Below, piece by piece: positions 7,061 to 13,739 of a DNA stretch of 20,926 nucleotides (position 1 is the first letter of the stretch; each line of letters begins with the position of its first letter). The notes beneath the pieces were generated by a model, which ran no database searches, had not been told where the DNA came from, and saw only the letters and a program-made list of their open reading frames with translations. A program made the position numbers and the translations under genes. The stretch comes from Anaerolineaceae bacterium (GTDB lineage Bacteria > Chloroflexota > Anaerolineae > Anaerolineales > Villigracilaceae): positions 1 through 20,926 of the forward strand of contig VFKQ01000354.1 in the NCBI GenBank assembly GCA_009885445.1, in the 5' to 3' direction.

Positions 7061-7324
7061 ATGAAAATGATGATTGCCATCGTAAAAGATCATGACGCCG
7101 ACCCGGTGACTCAAAAACTGACCGCCGAAAATTTTCGCGTGACGCGTGTGGCCTCCACCGGCGGATTTTTGCGCAGTGGTGTGGCCACGTTGTTGATTGG
7201 CGTCGAAGATGACAGCGTGGATGCGGCCATGCGCGTTTTGCGCGAGGGCCTGGCTCCGGCCAAAGCAGGCGAGAAGCGCGCCACCGTCTTCGTGGTGCCG
7301 GTGGAACATTTTGAGCAGGTGTGA
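7061..7324 (+). CDS. Cyclic-di-AMP receptor family protein (DarA/PstA-like), short paralogue
   Basis: An 87-residue protein starting MKMMIAIVKDHDAD, with ASTGGFLRSGVATLLIGVED, which matches closely the (A/S)TGGFLxxGNTTxLxGVxD core of known c-di-AMP receptors, and ATVFVVPVEHFEQV at the end. It is shorter than the usual ~109 residues because the loop between the core and the last strand is reduced, and the VGG before the last strand is missing. It starts one base after the upstream paralogue's stop, with GAGGAG just upstream, so the pair is co-translated. Heteromer formation is a reasonable inference but is not shown by sequence. Confidence 0.88.
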   Translation: MKMMIAIVKDHDADPVTQKLTAENFRVTRVASTGGFLRSGVATLLIGVEDDSVDAAMRVLREGLAPAKAGEKRATVFVVPVEHFEQV

Positions 7325-7345
7325 GCGGGGAAATACGTAGACATG

Positions 7346-7368
7346 TTTTACCTGTTTACCTGTTTACC
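7346..7368. repeat. Tandem TGTTTACC repeat, left flank of phosphatase gene
   Basis: Three consecutive TGTTTACC units, the first with an extra T. The reverse complement (GGTAAACA units) resembles the repeats at 8443-8482 on the other side of the phosphatase gene. Confidence 0.6.
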
Positions 7369-7375
7369 TCCCCCC

Positions 7376-8374
7376 TCACCTACACACCAACGGCCCCCTC
7401 ACCGGTGAGGGCAAACCGAAAGCCTGCAACACTGGCAGTCCATCCCACTCTGCGGGGCGGACGAGATTGAGCATGAACGCGGCAGTAGCCGCAGTGTCCA
7501 TCGTGTGAATCGGAATGGATAACTCCTGCGAAATCACGCCCGGTCCGCTGATCACCCACGGGATGGTCATGTCTTCGAGGGAGTCTGTGCCATGAGTGGT
7601 GTCGTGCCCGCCATGGTCTGCAGTGACAATCACCAACGTTGTCTCGCGCAAACCGTTTAAGTTTAACCCAGCCAGCAGAACGCCCAGCGCTCCGTCCGCT
7701 TCGCGCAACGACGCGAACTGCTCTTCAGACATCCAGCCAAATTCATGGCCCTGCAAATCGGGCGTGGGGAAATGTACAAACATCACACCGAAACCGTTGC
7801 GCATCTCGTCTGCGGCGCGCGCGGCGATGACAGACTCGCCTTCAGGGTGAAATTCAAAAAGACTCAGGCTTTCCGGCGCAGTGATTACCTCCGCCAATTT
7901 CAACTTGCCGACAATCATCACCGTGCGCAGTCCCGCCGCGTAGGCCAGATCGAACAAGTCGGTGCCGAGCGCGATTCCATTTTCAGGGATGTAATCGTTC
8001 CATGTCACCTTATGTTTGTACGGACATTCGCCGGTGAGCATTGAGGTATGCGCAGGTAGAGTTAAACTTGGGTACGTCGTCTGCGCGCGCAGTGAATATG
8101 CGCCGCCCTGCATCAATTGTTCCAGGCTGGGCATCGGCGCGGCGGCGATCGCATCGGGGCGCAGACCGTCGAAGCTGACGATCAACACGCGCTTGATGAT
8201 TGGCGCGAGCGTCGCAGAAGCAGTCAACGTTGGCGCGGGCGTTTCTGTTTGCGTCGCGCTGGCCGTTGACGTGGCGGGCGTCAGAGTCGCGGTGGCCGTC
8301 GTCAGCGGCGATTGACAAGCCAGCACGATTAATACACTTGCGGTTAGAATCGAAATGATGGGATTTTTTTTCAT
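7376..8374 (-). CDS. Lipoprotein phosphodiesterase / alkaline-phosphatase-superfamily protein
   Basis: A 332-residue extracytoplasmic enzyme of the type I phosphodiesterase/nucleotide pyrophosphatase family. Start MKKNPIISIL at 8374 gives a lipoprotein signal ending at C20, then a Thr/Ala/Pro-rich linker to about residue 57. The catalytic domain shows the metal sites VSFDGLRPD (D69), TYPSLTLPAH (T100 as the likely nucleophile), DLQGHEFG and TADHGGHDTTHG. It would hydrolyse phosphodiester or phosphomonoester bonds of nucleotides or lipid-linked groups outside the membrane; the substrate is unknown. The open frame continues to 8476, but the extra 34 codons run through repeat DNA and would bury the signal peptide. 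The gene is divergent from a PhnD-like lipoprotein, suggesting a role in phosphorus scavenging. Confidence 0.87.
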   Translation of the reverse strand: MKKNPIISILTASVLIVLACQSPLTTATATLTPATSTASATQTETPAPTLTASATLAPIIKRVLIVSFDGLRPDAIAAAPMPSLEQLMQGGAYSLRAQTTYPSLTLPAHTSMLTGECPYKHKVTWNDYIPENGIALGTDLFDLAYAAGLRTVMIVGKLKLAEVITAPESLSLFEFHPEGESVIAARAADEMRNGFGVMFVHFPTPDLQGHEFGWMSEEQFASLREADGALGVLLAGLNLNGLRETTLVIVTADHGGHDTTHGTDSLEDMTIPWVISGPGVISQELSIPIHTMDTAATAAFMLNLVRPAEWDGLPVLQAFGLPSPVRGPLVCR

Positions 8375-8442
8375 GAGGGTTCCGGTGGAAAATGTAGTCG
8401 TTGATTGTACCGTGAAGGGAAAGATGAAAGATGAAAGAAAAC

Positions 8443-8482
8443 AGGTAAACACGGAAACAGGTACACAGGTAGACACGGAAAC
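8443..8482. repeat. Tandem repeat, right flank of phosphatase gene
   Basis: AGGTAAACACGGAAAC (8443-8458) and AGGTAGACACGGAAAC (8467-8482) match at 15 of 16 positions and are separated by AGGTACAC. They are similar in inverted orientation to the TGTTTACC array at 7346-7368, so the phosphatase gene is bracketed by inverted repeats. Confidence 0.6.
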
Positions 8483-8496
8483 ACGAACTTCAAACT

Positions 8497-9498
8497 ATGC
8501 CTCACTCGACTCGTAAACACAAGCTACTTAATCTGGCCCTGCTATTTATGCTGACGGCCTGCACTACGCCGCCTCTCGCCGACGTAACCGCCTCGCCGTC
8601 CGCGCTGGTAGCGGGTGCGCCCATCGGGAGCGTCAGCAACCCGATCATGCTTGCCGTGCCCGCCGCGCTCCCCGCAGACATTGCGCCCCTCGCGCAGGAA
8701 ATAGCAAACCAACTCTCCGCGCTGACGGGGCTGAGCATCGTCCCGCTCGAAGTGGCGGATGAGCGCGAACTCGTCGCGGCCCTCGGCGACGGACGTGTAC
8801 ACATTGCCTGGCTCTCGCCGCTGGCCTATTTATATGCGCGCGAAAAAAACTTCGCCGACATCGGCTTCGCCACCACGCGCGGCGGACAGGATAAGCAGGC
8901 CGTGCAATTCATGGTCAATGCCAATGCGGCGGCGCGCGGCGAATTCAAAACCTACTACGATGAATTAACTGCCAGCAACTTCAGCGACGCGATTCACGCG
9001 CTGGCGCAATTCGCCAACAAACGTCCCTGCTGGACGGATGTCCATTCTGCCACAGGTTATGTTGCGCCGCTGGGAGTGCTGGCCGAAAACGGTATCCCCG
9101 TGAAGACGGGCGCGTTCATGCAAACCGAAACAGACCTCCTACGCTCGCTGTATCTCGACCCGGCGGGCGGCGTGTGTCAATTTGGCGCGAGCTACTTCGA
9201 CGCGCGTCCCCGGCTGGTGGCGGAGCATGAAGACGTCAGCCAGAAAGTGTCTATCGTTTGGGTCAGCCCGCCCACAGTGCCGTTTGATGCGCTGGTGTTT
9301 GCGTCGTCGGTGCCGCAGGAGTTGCGTCTGCCCATATTGTCGGCGTTGAATGCGCTGAATCAATCTGAAAATGGGCGGGCGATGTTAAATTCCATCTATC
9401 ACACCGAAGCATTCAAGTTCGCCGACGATTCTCTTTTTGCAGACTTGCGCCACCTTGTGGACTCGTCGGGGTTGTTATTATTTGATTTGCTGAGATAA
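8497..9498 (+). CDS. PhnD-like phosphate/phosphonate substrate-binding lipoprotein
   Basis: A 333-residue periplasmic-binding-protein-like lipoprotein. The signal peptide LLNLALLFMLTAC places the lipidated Cys at residue 22. The mature part is a PhnD/SsuA-type binding fold: IAPLAQEIANQLSALTGLSI, HIAWLSPLAYLYAREKNF (the strand-loop seen in phosphonate/phosphite binders), then a second lobe with ATGYVAPLGVLAENG. It would present phosphate, phosphite, phosphonate or a similar anion to an ABC importer, but no permease or ATPase gene is adjacent, so it is an orphan here. The ATG at 8497 has no Shine-Dalgarno. The divergent neighbour is a surface phosphodiesterase, which suggests release of a phosphorus compound and its capture. 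Confidence 0.83.
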   Translation: MPHSTRKHKLLNLALLFMLTACTTPPLADVTASPSALVAGAPIGSVSNPIMLAVPAALPADIAPLAQEIANQLSALTGLSIVPLEVADERELVAALGDGRVHIAWLSPLAYLYAREKNFADIGFATTRGGQDKQAVQFMVNANAAARGEFKTYYDELTASNFSDAIHALAQFANKRPCWTDVHSATGYVAPLGVLAENGIPVKTGAFMQTETDLLRSLYLDPAGGVCQFGASYFDARPRLVAEHEDVSQKVSIVWVSPPTVPFDALVFASSVPQELRLPILSALNALNQSENGRAMLNSIYHTEAFKFADDSLFADLRHLVDSSGLLLFDLLR

Positions 9499-9520
9499 CT
9501 TATTATTCGAGTGCCGCACC

Positions 9521-9541
9521 GTCAGCAATGCAACTGCTGAC
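9521..9541 (+). other. Small hairpin upstream of the TIR gene
   Basis: GTCAGCA (9521-9527) and TGCTGAC (9535-9541) form a 7-bp stem with a 7-nt loop, followed by an A-rich rather than T-rich stretch. It could be a weak terminator of the binding-protein gene or a leader structure for the TIR gene. Confidence 0.35.
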
Positions 9542-9571
9542 TAAAGAAAATTTGTACCGGAGACGCATAAT

Positions 9572-11188
9572 ATGAAACCAAATATCTTTATGAGTTACTC
9601 GCGCCGCGAAGTGGGCTTTGTGGATGACCTGACCCATCGCCTTGAAAAAGAGGACTTCAAGGTCTGGTTGGATTATCGTACGCTGGTGCCGGGCACGCCG
9701 TGGAAAGCGCAAATTGACGCGGGGCTAAAAGGCGCCGATACCGTCATCCTGGTTGTGTCGAAGGAATCGATGGCTTCGAAATATGTGGAGTTGGAGTGGC
9801 GGCATTTTTTGAAGATGGACAAGCGTTTGATTCTGGTCATATTTGAGGCCGTGGATTTGCCCAAGGAGTTGGAAGCCTATGAGTGGGTGGACTTTCGCGG
9901 TAATTACGAAAAGGGGCTGAAGGAATTATTTTCGCAATTAAATCGATCCATCAAAGAGAAGCATCGCGTGCCCGAGACGGGTTTCAAGGTGCCGATGATC
10001 GTGTGGGTTGCGTTTGCGCTCAGCCTGATGATCGCGCTGTATTCGCTCAGCGCGTTTTGGTCGCTGTTTGTGCCCTGGTTCCTGGTTCCACTGCCATATA
10101 GAATCTTTAAACGGAATTTCGACTTCACCGAAGTGCAGACCGCGTTATTAATCCTGCCCATCGCGCTCTACCTCGGCTCGCTGGGCATGGCCACTGATCT
10201 CGACCTAGCTGATTCCATCATGGTTCTGGCCTTCAACAGCCTGTGGTTTGTGGGCGCGCTGTTTTTTGTTTTGCGCTCGAAAGGCATGCAGCGCTGGGGC
10301 AAGCCAGAAGCCACAATGCCGAAGTTCGCCAACCCCTACAAGCCCGATGATTCCAAACCCAAGCCGGTTTCATTTTTTATTGACCACGCGCCGCAGGATC
10401 GTCTGGTGGCCGAAGAGATGACGCGCGTCTTTGAACATCACGGCCACCCGCGCGCCGCGGACGTGGCCTCGGCAAAGGCGGTTTTTGTTTTGCTCTCCGC
10501 ATTCAAAAACGATACCAGCGCAGACCCTGAAGACCAGGTGGTTTACCCTGTGTTGATTCAGACCACACAGCCTTCACAAAAACTCTCCAAGATTCAATGG
10601 ATCGATTTTCGCTCGGGTGTGCGCAATCTTGATGCGATGGCGCACCTATTACCCGAGCCTGCCAAATTGTTGAGCGCGCTCGGCATCCGTCCGCTCGGCA
10701 ATCAGATGGTGCTGCCCACCGTCATCACCACACTGCGAAACTTTGTAATCCTGCTGGGCATTTTCACCGGGGGCTCCATCGTGCAATATCTCGGCGAATT
10801 TTACAACGCAGGTCTTGACCTCGTGCTCAACACCGATGAGGCGGGCGGAATTCTGTTTGGTTTCATTGGGAATCTCCTGCTCATCGGCGCGCTGACATTT
10901 TTCATGGTGCGCCATCTGGCCGCGCGCAAAGGCTGGTTTGCCTCACTGCGCAACTTCATCCTCGGTTTGCTTGGCATCGGATTATTGATCTTTGCCCTGC
11001 AAGAAGTGGATTTGCGGGCGCTGGACATGCTCGATTATTTGGGGATACCTGTCGAGGAGACAAGTCTCGCGGCAACCTTTCCCATGATGATCTATCTGGT
11101 CGGCGGCCCCGCGCTGGCGCTCTTCCTCTTTGTCCGCCGCCAGGACGTGCGGCGCTGGTTCCCGGCGAATGTGAAGAAGGGTGGATAG
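9572..11188 (+). CDS. Membrane-anchored TIR-domain protein with a second, degenerate TIR-like domain
   Basis: A 538-residue protein. Residues 1-130 form a TIR domain: NIFMSYSRREVGFVDDL, the LVPGTPWKAQI BB-loop region, VVSKESMASKYVELEW with E75 as the probable catalytic glutamate, and YEWVDFRGN. Hydrophobic segments follow at about 140-172, 188-207 and 214-235. Residues 265-360 repeat the TIR pattern in reduced form (VSFFIDHAPQDRLVAEEM, AVFVLLSAF, IQWIDFRSG) but lack the catalytic helix. Four more membrane segments lie near 388-407, 425-447, 459-476 and 501-521. Bacterial TIR domains commonly cleave NAD+ or make signalling nucleotides, often in phage defence; others are protein-interaction modules. 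GGAGA lies 8 nt before the ATG. A small gene follows after 2 bp. Function beyond TIR is unknown. Confidence 0.85.
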   Translation: MKPNIFMSYSRREVGFVDDLTHRLEKEDFKVWLDYRTLVPGTPWKAQIDAGLKGADTVILVVSKESMASKYVELEWRHFLKMDKRLILVIFEAVDLPKELEAYEWVDFRGNYEKGLKELFSQLNRSIKEKHRVPETGFKVPMIVWVAFALSLMIALYSLSAFWSLFVPWFLVPLPYRIFKRNFDFTEVQTALLILPIALYLGSLGMATDLDLADSIMVLAFNSLWFVGALFFVLRSKGMQRWGKPEATMPKFANPYKPDDSKPKPVSFFIDHAPQDRLVAEEMTRVFEHHGHPRAADVASAKAVFVLLSAFKNDTSADPEDQVVYPVLIQTTQPSQKLSKIQWIDFRSGVRNLDAMAHLLPEPAKLLSALGIRPLGNQMVLPTVITTLRNFVILLGIFTGGSIVQYLGEFYNAGLDLVLNTDEAGGILFGFIGNLLLIGALTFFMVRHLAARKGWFASLRNFILGLLGIGLLIFALQEVDLRALDMLDYLGIPVEETSLAATFPMMIYLVGGPALALFLFVRRQDVRRWFPANVKKGG

Positions 11189-11190
11189 CC

Positions 11191-11448
11191 ATGACAGATT
11201 CAACTATTTCCAACTCAACTTATGGCTCTCATTTCGATCTGCAAAGACGCATCTTGCTACGCGTTCAATCCACGGGCGTCGATGCTCAGATTCTCGAAGT
11301 CTTTCGACGGGTATTTGCAGATGCCCTACAAACCGAGGGAGTGGACATCACCCGCAGCGAGAAGGAACGTCTGCTGAAACAAATTGCAGAGCTTCTTTTC
11401 GATGAAATCGTTCGAGGGCTGGATAGTGATTTAAAATTGGAAAAATAA
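11191..11448 (+). CDS. Small helical protein linked to the TIR gene, function unknown
   Basis: An 85-residue soluble protein of no recognised family. Two amphipathic helices are predicted: residues 15-45 (FDLQRRILLRVQSTG, then ILEVFRRVFADALQT) and 55-80 (SEKERLLKQIAELLFDEIVR). The ATG lies 2 bp after the TIR stop codon, so the two are almost certainly co-expressed. Acidic and basic residues are evenly distributed, and there is no signal peptide or membrane segment. A regulator, adaptor or immunity partner of the TIR protein is a guess from position only. Confidence 0.7.
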   Translation: MTDSTISNSTYGSHFDLQRRILLRVQSTGVDAQILEVFRRVFADALQTEGVDITRSEKERLLKQIAELLFDEIVRGLDSDLKLEK

Positions 11449-11483
11449 AGTAAAGTTACACAAAGGTAAAGCAGGAAAAACAA

Positions 11484-11520
11484 ATCAGGCGACTTGCTTG
11501 GGAGTCGCCTGAATTTATTA
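11484..11520 (+). terminator. Terminator after the TIR operon
   Basis: TCAGGCGACT (11485-11494) and AGTCGCCTGA (11503-11512) make a perfect 10-bp stem with an 8-nt loop, followed by ATTTATTA. The T-tract is modest. Confidence 0.7.
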
Positions 11521-11550
11521 ACCGGCCTTCTGCCGTTGTCACGCGACATT

Positions 11551-11556
11551 TATAAT
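11551..11556 (+). promoter_or_regulatory. -10 box for the VanZ-like gene
   Basis: A perfect TATAAT lies 20 bp before the ATG at 11577; the -35 is weak (TTCTGC at 17 bp spacing). A GAGG at 11567-11570 can serve as a Shine-Dalgarno. Confidence 0.5.
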
Positions 11557-11576
11557 GCACAAACATAGAGGCGCTC

Positions 11577-12170
11577 ATGTTTAATCCACTTGCATACTTG
11601 CTCGAAAACATTTCATGGTACGAACCCATTTACAACATCGCCTGGGTGCTGTTCATGCTCTACGCGCTGACGTTGCCCCTGCTTTTGCTGGCCTTCTTCA
11701 AACTGCCCGCCTTGCGGCAAGTCCAGCCGAGCGCTTCGTGGCGTTATCATTTTCAAACATATCGTTATTTGCTGGGCGCGACCTTCGTGGTCTTTTCGTT
11801 TCGACTCGTCCCCTATTGGGTCTTCACCGATAAAATTCTGCATTTTCTAGGCGGCGGCATTGCCATCGCGTTAATCTACGAATATTTCGTGCTCAACTTC
11901 AAGCTCGAGAGCGGAGAGGGACTCTTCAACCTGAGTCATGTGCGCGCGAGCAAGTCTGCGCACCTGCTGGGCAACCTGGCGCTGTTGATTTTATTCGCGT
12001 CATTCTTTAGTGTGTTTTCTGAAGTATACGAATTCGTCTCAAAATATATTGCCGGTTACGAATTTGACAGCAGTGGCATAGACACCTGGGCAGACATTCT
12101 GGCCAACCTGGGCGGCGCATTGCTCGGGTATCTTGTTTTGTGGGGCTGGAAGTATGGGCGTCGGTTCTGA
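11577..12170 (+). CDS. VanZ/DUF2238-like integral membrane protein
   Basis: A 197-residue protein with about five hydrophobic segments (near 15-42, 65-82, 87-107, 130-150 and 176-192). Polar residues that recur in VanZ/DUF2238-type membrane proteins are visible: TDKILHFLGGGIAIALIYEYF, FSEVYEFVSKYIAG and IDTWADILANLGGALLGYL (the D-H-GG / E / DTxxDxxxNxxGA pattern). Their biochemical role is not known; VanZ itself is linked to teicoplanin resistance. It has its own -10 box and lies behind a terminator, so it is transcribed separately from the TIR operon. Confidence 0.65.
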   Translation: MFNPLAYLLENISWYEPIYNIAWVLFMLYALTLPLLLLAFFKLPALRQVQPSASWRYHFQTYRYLLGATFVVFSFRLVPYWVFTDKILHFLGGGIAIALIYEYFVLNFKLESGEGLFNLSHVRASKSAHLLGNLALLILFASFFSVFSEVYEFVSKYIAGYEFDSSGIDTWADILANLGGALLGYLVLWGWKYGRRF

Positions 12171-12207
12171 CGATAAATCATAAGACATCTCGGATAAGTT
12201 CTTTTTT

Positions 12208-12273
12208 GCCACGGATTACACAGATTTTCACAGATTTATTCAAAAATCCGTGCCAATCCGTGTAATCTGTGGC
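12208..12273. repeat. Long imperfect inverted repeat
   Basis: The arms at 12208-12237 (starting GCCACGGATTACACAGATT) and 12243-12273 (reverse complement starting GCCACAGATTACACGGATT) pair along nearly their full length, separated by a few bases. The sequence resembles the dispersed GATTACACAGATT hairpin repeats seen between genes in many bacteria. It could act as a bidirectional terminator for 11577-12170. Confidence 0.75.
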
Positions 12274-12327
12274 TAAAGCATTTGTATTACTTTCTCTCGC
12301 AACTACTTTTACATGATGTCTATAAGG

Positions 12328-12333
12328 TAAAAT
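12328..12333 (+). promoter_or_regulatory. -10 box close to the acyltransferase start
   Basis: TAAAAT ends 9 bp before the ATG at 12343, leaving a leader of only about 3 nt. TTTACA at 12308-12313 is a possible -35 at a short 14-bp spacing. No Shine-Dalgarno precedes the ATG. Confidence 0.45.
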
Positions 12334-12342
12334 CCTGCCACC

Positions 12343-13506
12343 ATGACCAACGAAGTGCTCAACATCACATCGCCAAAAGAACCCATCCCAAGCGTGGACG
12401 AAAAACTCGAACACATCGACACATTAAGGGGCTTCGCGGTTTTACAGATGATGCTGGTACACACCGCGCAATCTGTGTTGGGACTCTCGCCTGCGATCTG
12501 GTCTGTGCTCAGCTACGGCAAGACCTCCATCCAATTGTTTTTTATCGTCTCGGCCTTCACCATCAGTCTCTCGGCGGATAAACGCGGCGACGAAAAAAAC
12601 AAGACGCTGAAATTTTTCATTCGGCGCTTTTTTAGAATCGCGCCCCTGTATTACCTGGCCATCGTTTGGTACTCTTTATTCCGCTCGGCCTTATACTCGC
12701 TCAGCGCGGGACACTTGCAGGCCGAGCCGCATTACACGTTGACCAACATATTGGCCAACGTGTTTTTCGTCAACGGGTTTTATCCGCCGGCAAACAATAA
12801 CATCGTGCCTGGCGGATGGTCCATTGGCACCGAGATGGCCTTCTATCTGTGTTTCCCTTTGCTGTTCTTGTTCTACCAGAAACTAAGCGAGAAAAGCACT
12901 TTGCGCTTTGTAATTCTCTCAGCGGTCACACTGGGAATTTATTTTGTTTTTGAAAAGTGGATGTTAGCCACATTGGGAGCGCGCATCCATGACAAGCTGT
13001 TTTTATATTACAACTTGCTCAACCAACTGCCCGTCTTTGTATTGGGTATTGTCACGTACTTCCTCTACAAGAAGCAGGCCTTTGCAAAAATCCCCATGTG
13101 GGCGCAGGTGTTGATATTTATCCTGGCCAGTTGGTCCACCCTGTACATGCCCTCCTTCATTTATGTTTCGTATACGGCGGGGCTGTCGTTCATGTTCCTG
13201 CACAACATTGTTGCCAGTGTCAAAGCGCTCAACCCCGCCTTCCTGCGCCGCATCGGACAACTCTCTTTCTCGCTGTTCATCTGGCACTTCACCTTTGCCT
13301 GGAATGGCGCGGAATTTTTAAACCAGTATCTTCAAGGCGTGCTATCCCCACCTGTCCTGCTGGCAATTTATTATCCGCTGACGGTGGGTCTTGCATACTT
13401 CTTCGCCAGCCTGTCTGAGAAATATGTCGAGCAGTGGGGCATCCGCAAGGGACGCGAGATTTCGCGCAAGGTGGGGAATACAAATTCAAACCCGACCCCG
13501 CCCTAA
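12343..13506 (+). CDS. Acyltransferase-3 family membrane protein (OafA/YrhL-like)
   Basis: A 387-residue integral membrane O-acyltransferase with about ten membrane segments. The family signature is near the N terminus: HIDTLRGFAVLQMMLVH (residues 24-40), with the conserved RG and His, followed by GKTSIQLFFIVSAF and FFIRRFFRIAPLYYLA. FSLFIWHFTF lies in the late helical region. Such enzymes transfer acetyl or other acyl groups to sugars of surface polysaccharides, lipids or secondary metabolites; the acceptor is not inferable, as no glycan operon is adjacent. Translation appears to start with little or no leader. The 3' end overlaps the converging vsr-like remnant by about 20 bp. Confidence 0.9.
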   Translation: MTNEVLNITSPKEPIPSVDEKLEHIDTLRGFAVLQMMLVHTAQSVLGLSPAIWSVLSYGKTSIQLFFIVSAFTISLSADKRGDEKNKTLKFFIRRFFRIAPLYYLAIVWYSLFRSALYSLSAGHLQAEPHYTLTNILANVFFVNGFYPPANNNIVPGGWSIGTEMAFYLCFPLLFLFYQKLSEKSTLRFVILSAVTLGIYFVFEKWMLATLGARIHDKLFLYYNLLNQLPVFVLGIVTYFLYKKQAFAKIPMWAQVLIFILASWSTLYMPSFIYVSYTAGLSFMFLHNIVASVKALNPAFLRRIGQLSFSLFIWHFTFAWNGAEFLNQYLQGVLSPPVLLAIYYPLTVGLAYFFASLSEKYVEQWGIRKGREISRKVGNTNSNPTPP

Positions 13507-13623
13507 TTTCCTCGCCAATCTCGCCGCGACCTTATCCGCGGACTTCAAGTCGTGCTCCCACACGCGGACCACCCGCCAGCCCGCCGCGCGTAATGCGCGT
13601 GAGACGAATCTGTCGCGTAGTGC
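13486..13623 (-). pseudogene. Remnant of a Vsr-like (very short patch repair) endonuclease gene
   Basis: The minus strand encodes ALRDRFVSRALRAAGWRVVR followed by VWEHDLKSADKVAARLARKL and a stop at 13486. This resembles the C-terminal end of Vsr endonucleases (RDRRxxxxLRxxGWxVxRxWEHxL), which nick at T:G mismatches made by cytosine-5 methylation. About two thirds of the usual ~130-150 residues are missing; the upstream sequence to 13680 is open but unlike Vsr, and no start or catalytic Asp/His region is visible. It therefore looks like a truncated relic of a modification-associated locus. A DUF559-type nuclease tail is the alternative reading. Confidence 0.55.
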
Positions 13624-13739
13624 AAGTTGCACCACAAAGTACCTTCTTTGGCGAATAAATAAGACTGCATCCTTGCTCAATCGGTAATTCCGCTGTATGC
13701 TTGGTTATAGAACAAAATCCTCTCAAAACAGATGGCTAA

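Noticed and set aside
6635..7309. A 224-codon open frame on the minus strand over the c-di-AMP receptor genes
   Set aside because: It is antisense to two genes with clear family motifs and Shine-Dalgarno sites. Its translation is rich in Arg, Pro and Ala without recognisable features.
157..11188. NAD circuit linking nadR-pnuC to the TIR protein as a defence system
   Set aside because: The loci are about 8 kb apart with unrelated genes between them. NAD salvage is common and proximity alone is not evidence.
12343..12357. Similarity of the acyltransferase start (ATGACCAACGAA and the preceding TAAAAT) to the ettA 5' copy
   Set aside because: The match ends after about 12 coding bases and the proteins are unrelated. 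A shared promoter layout explains it without a common origin.
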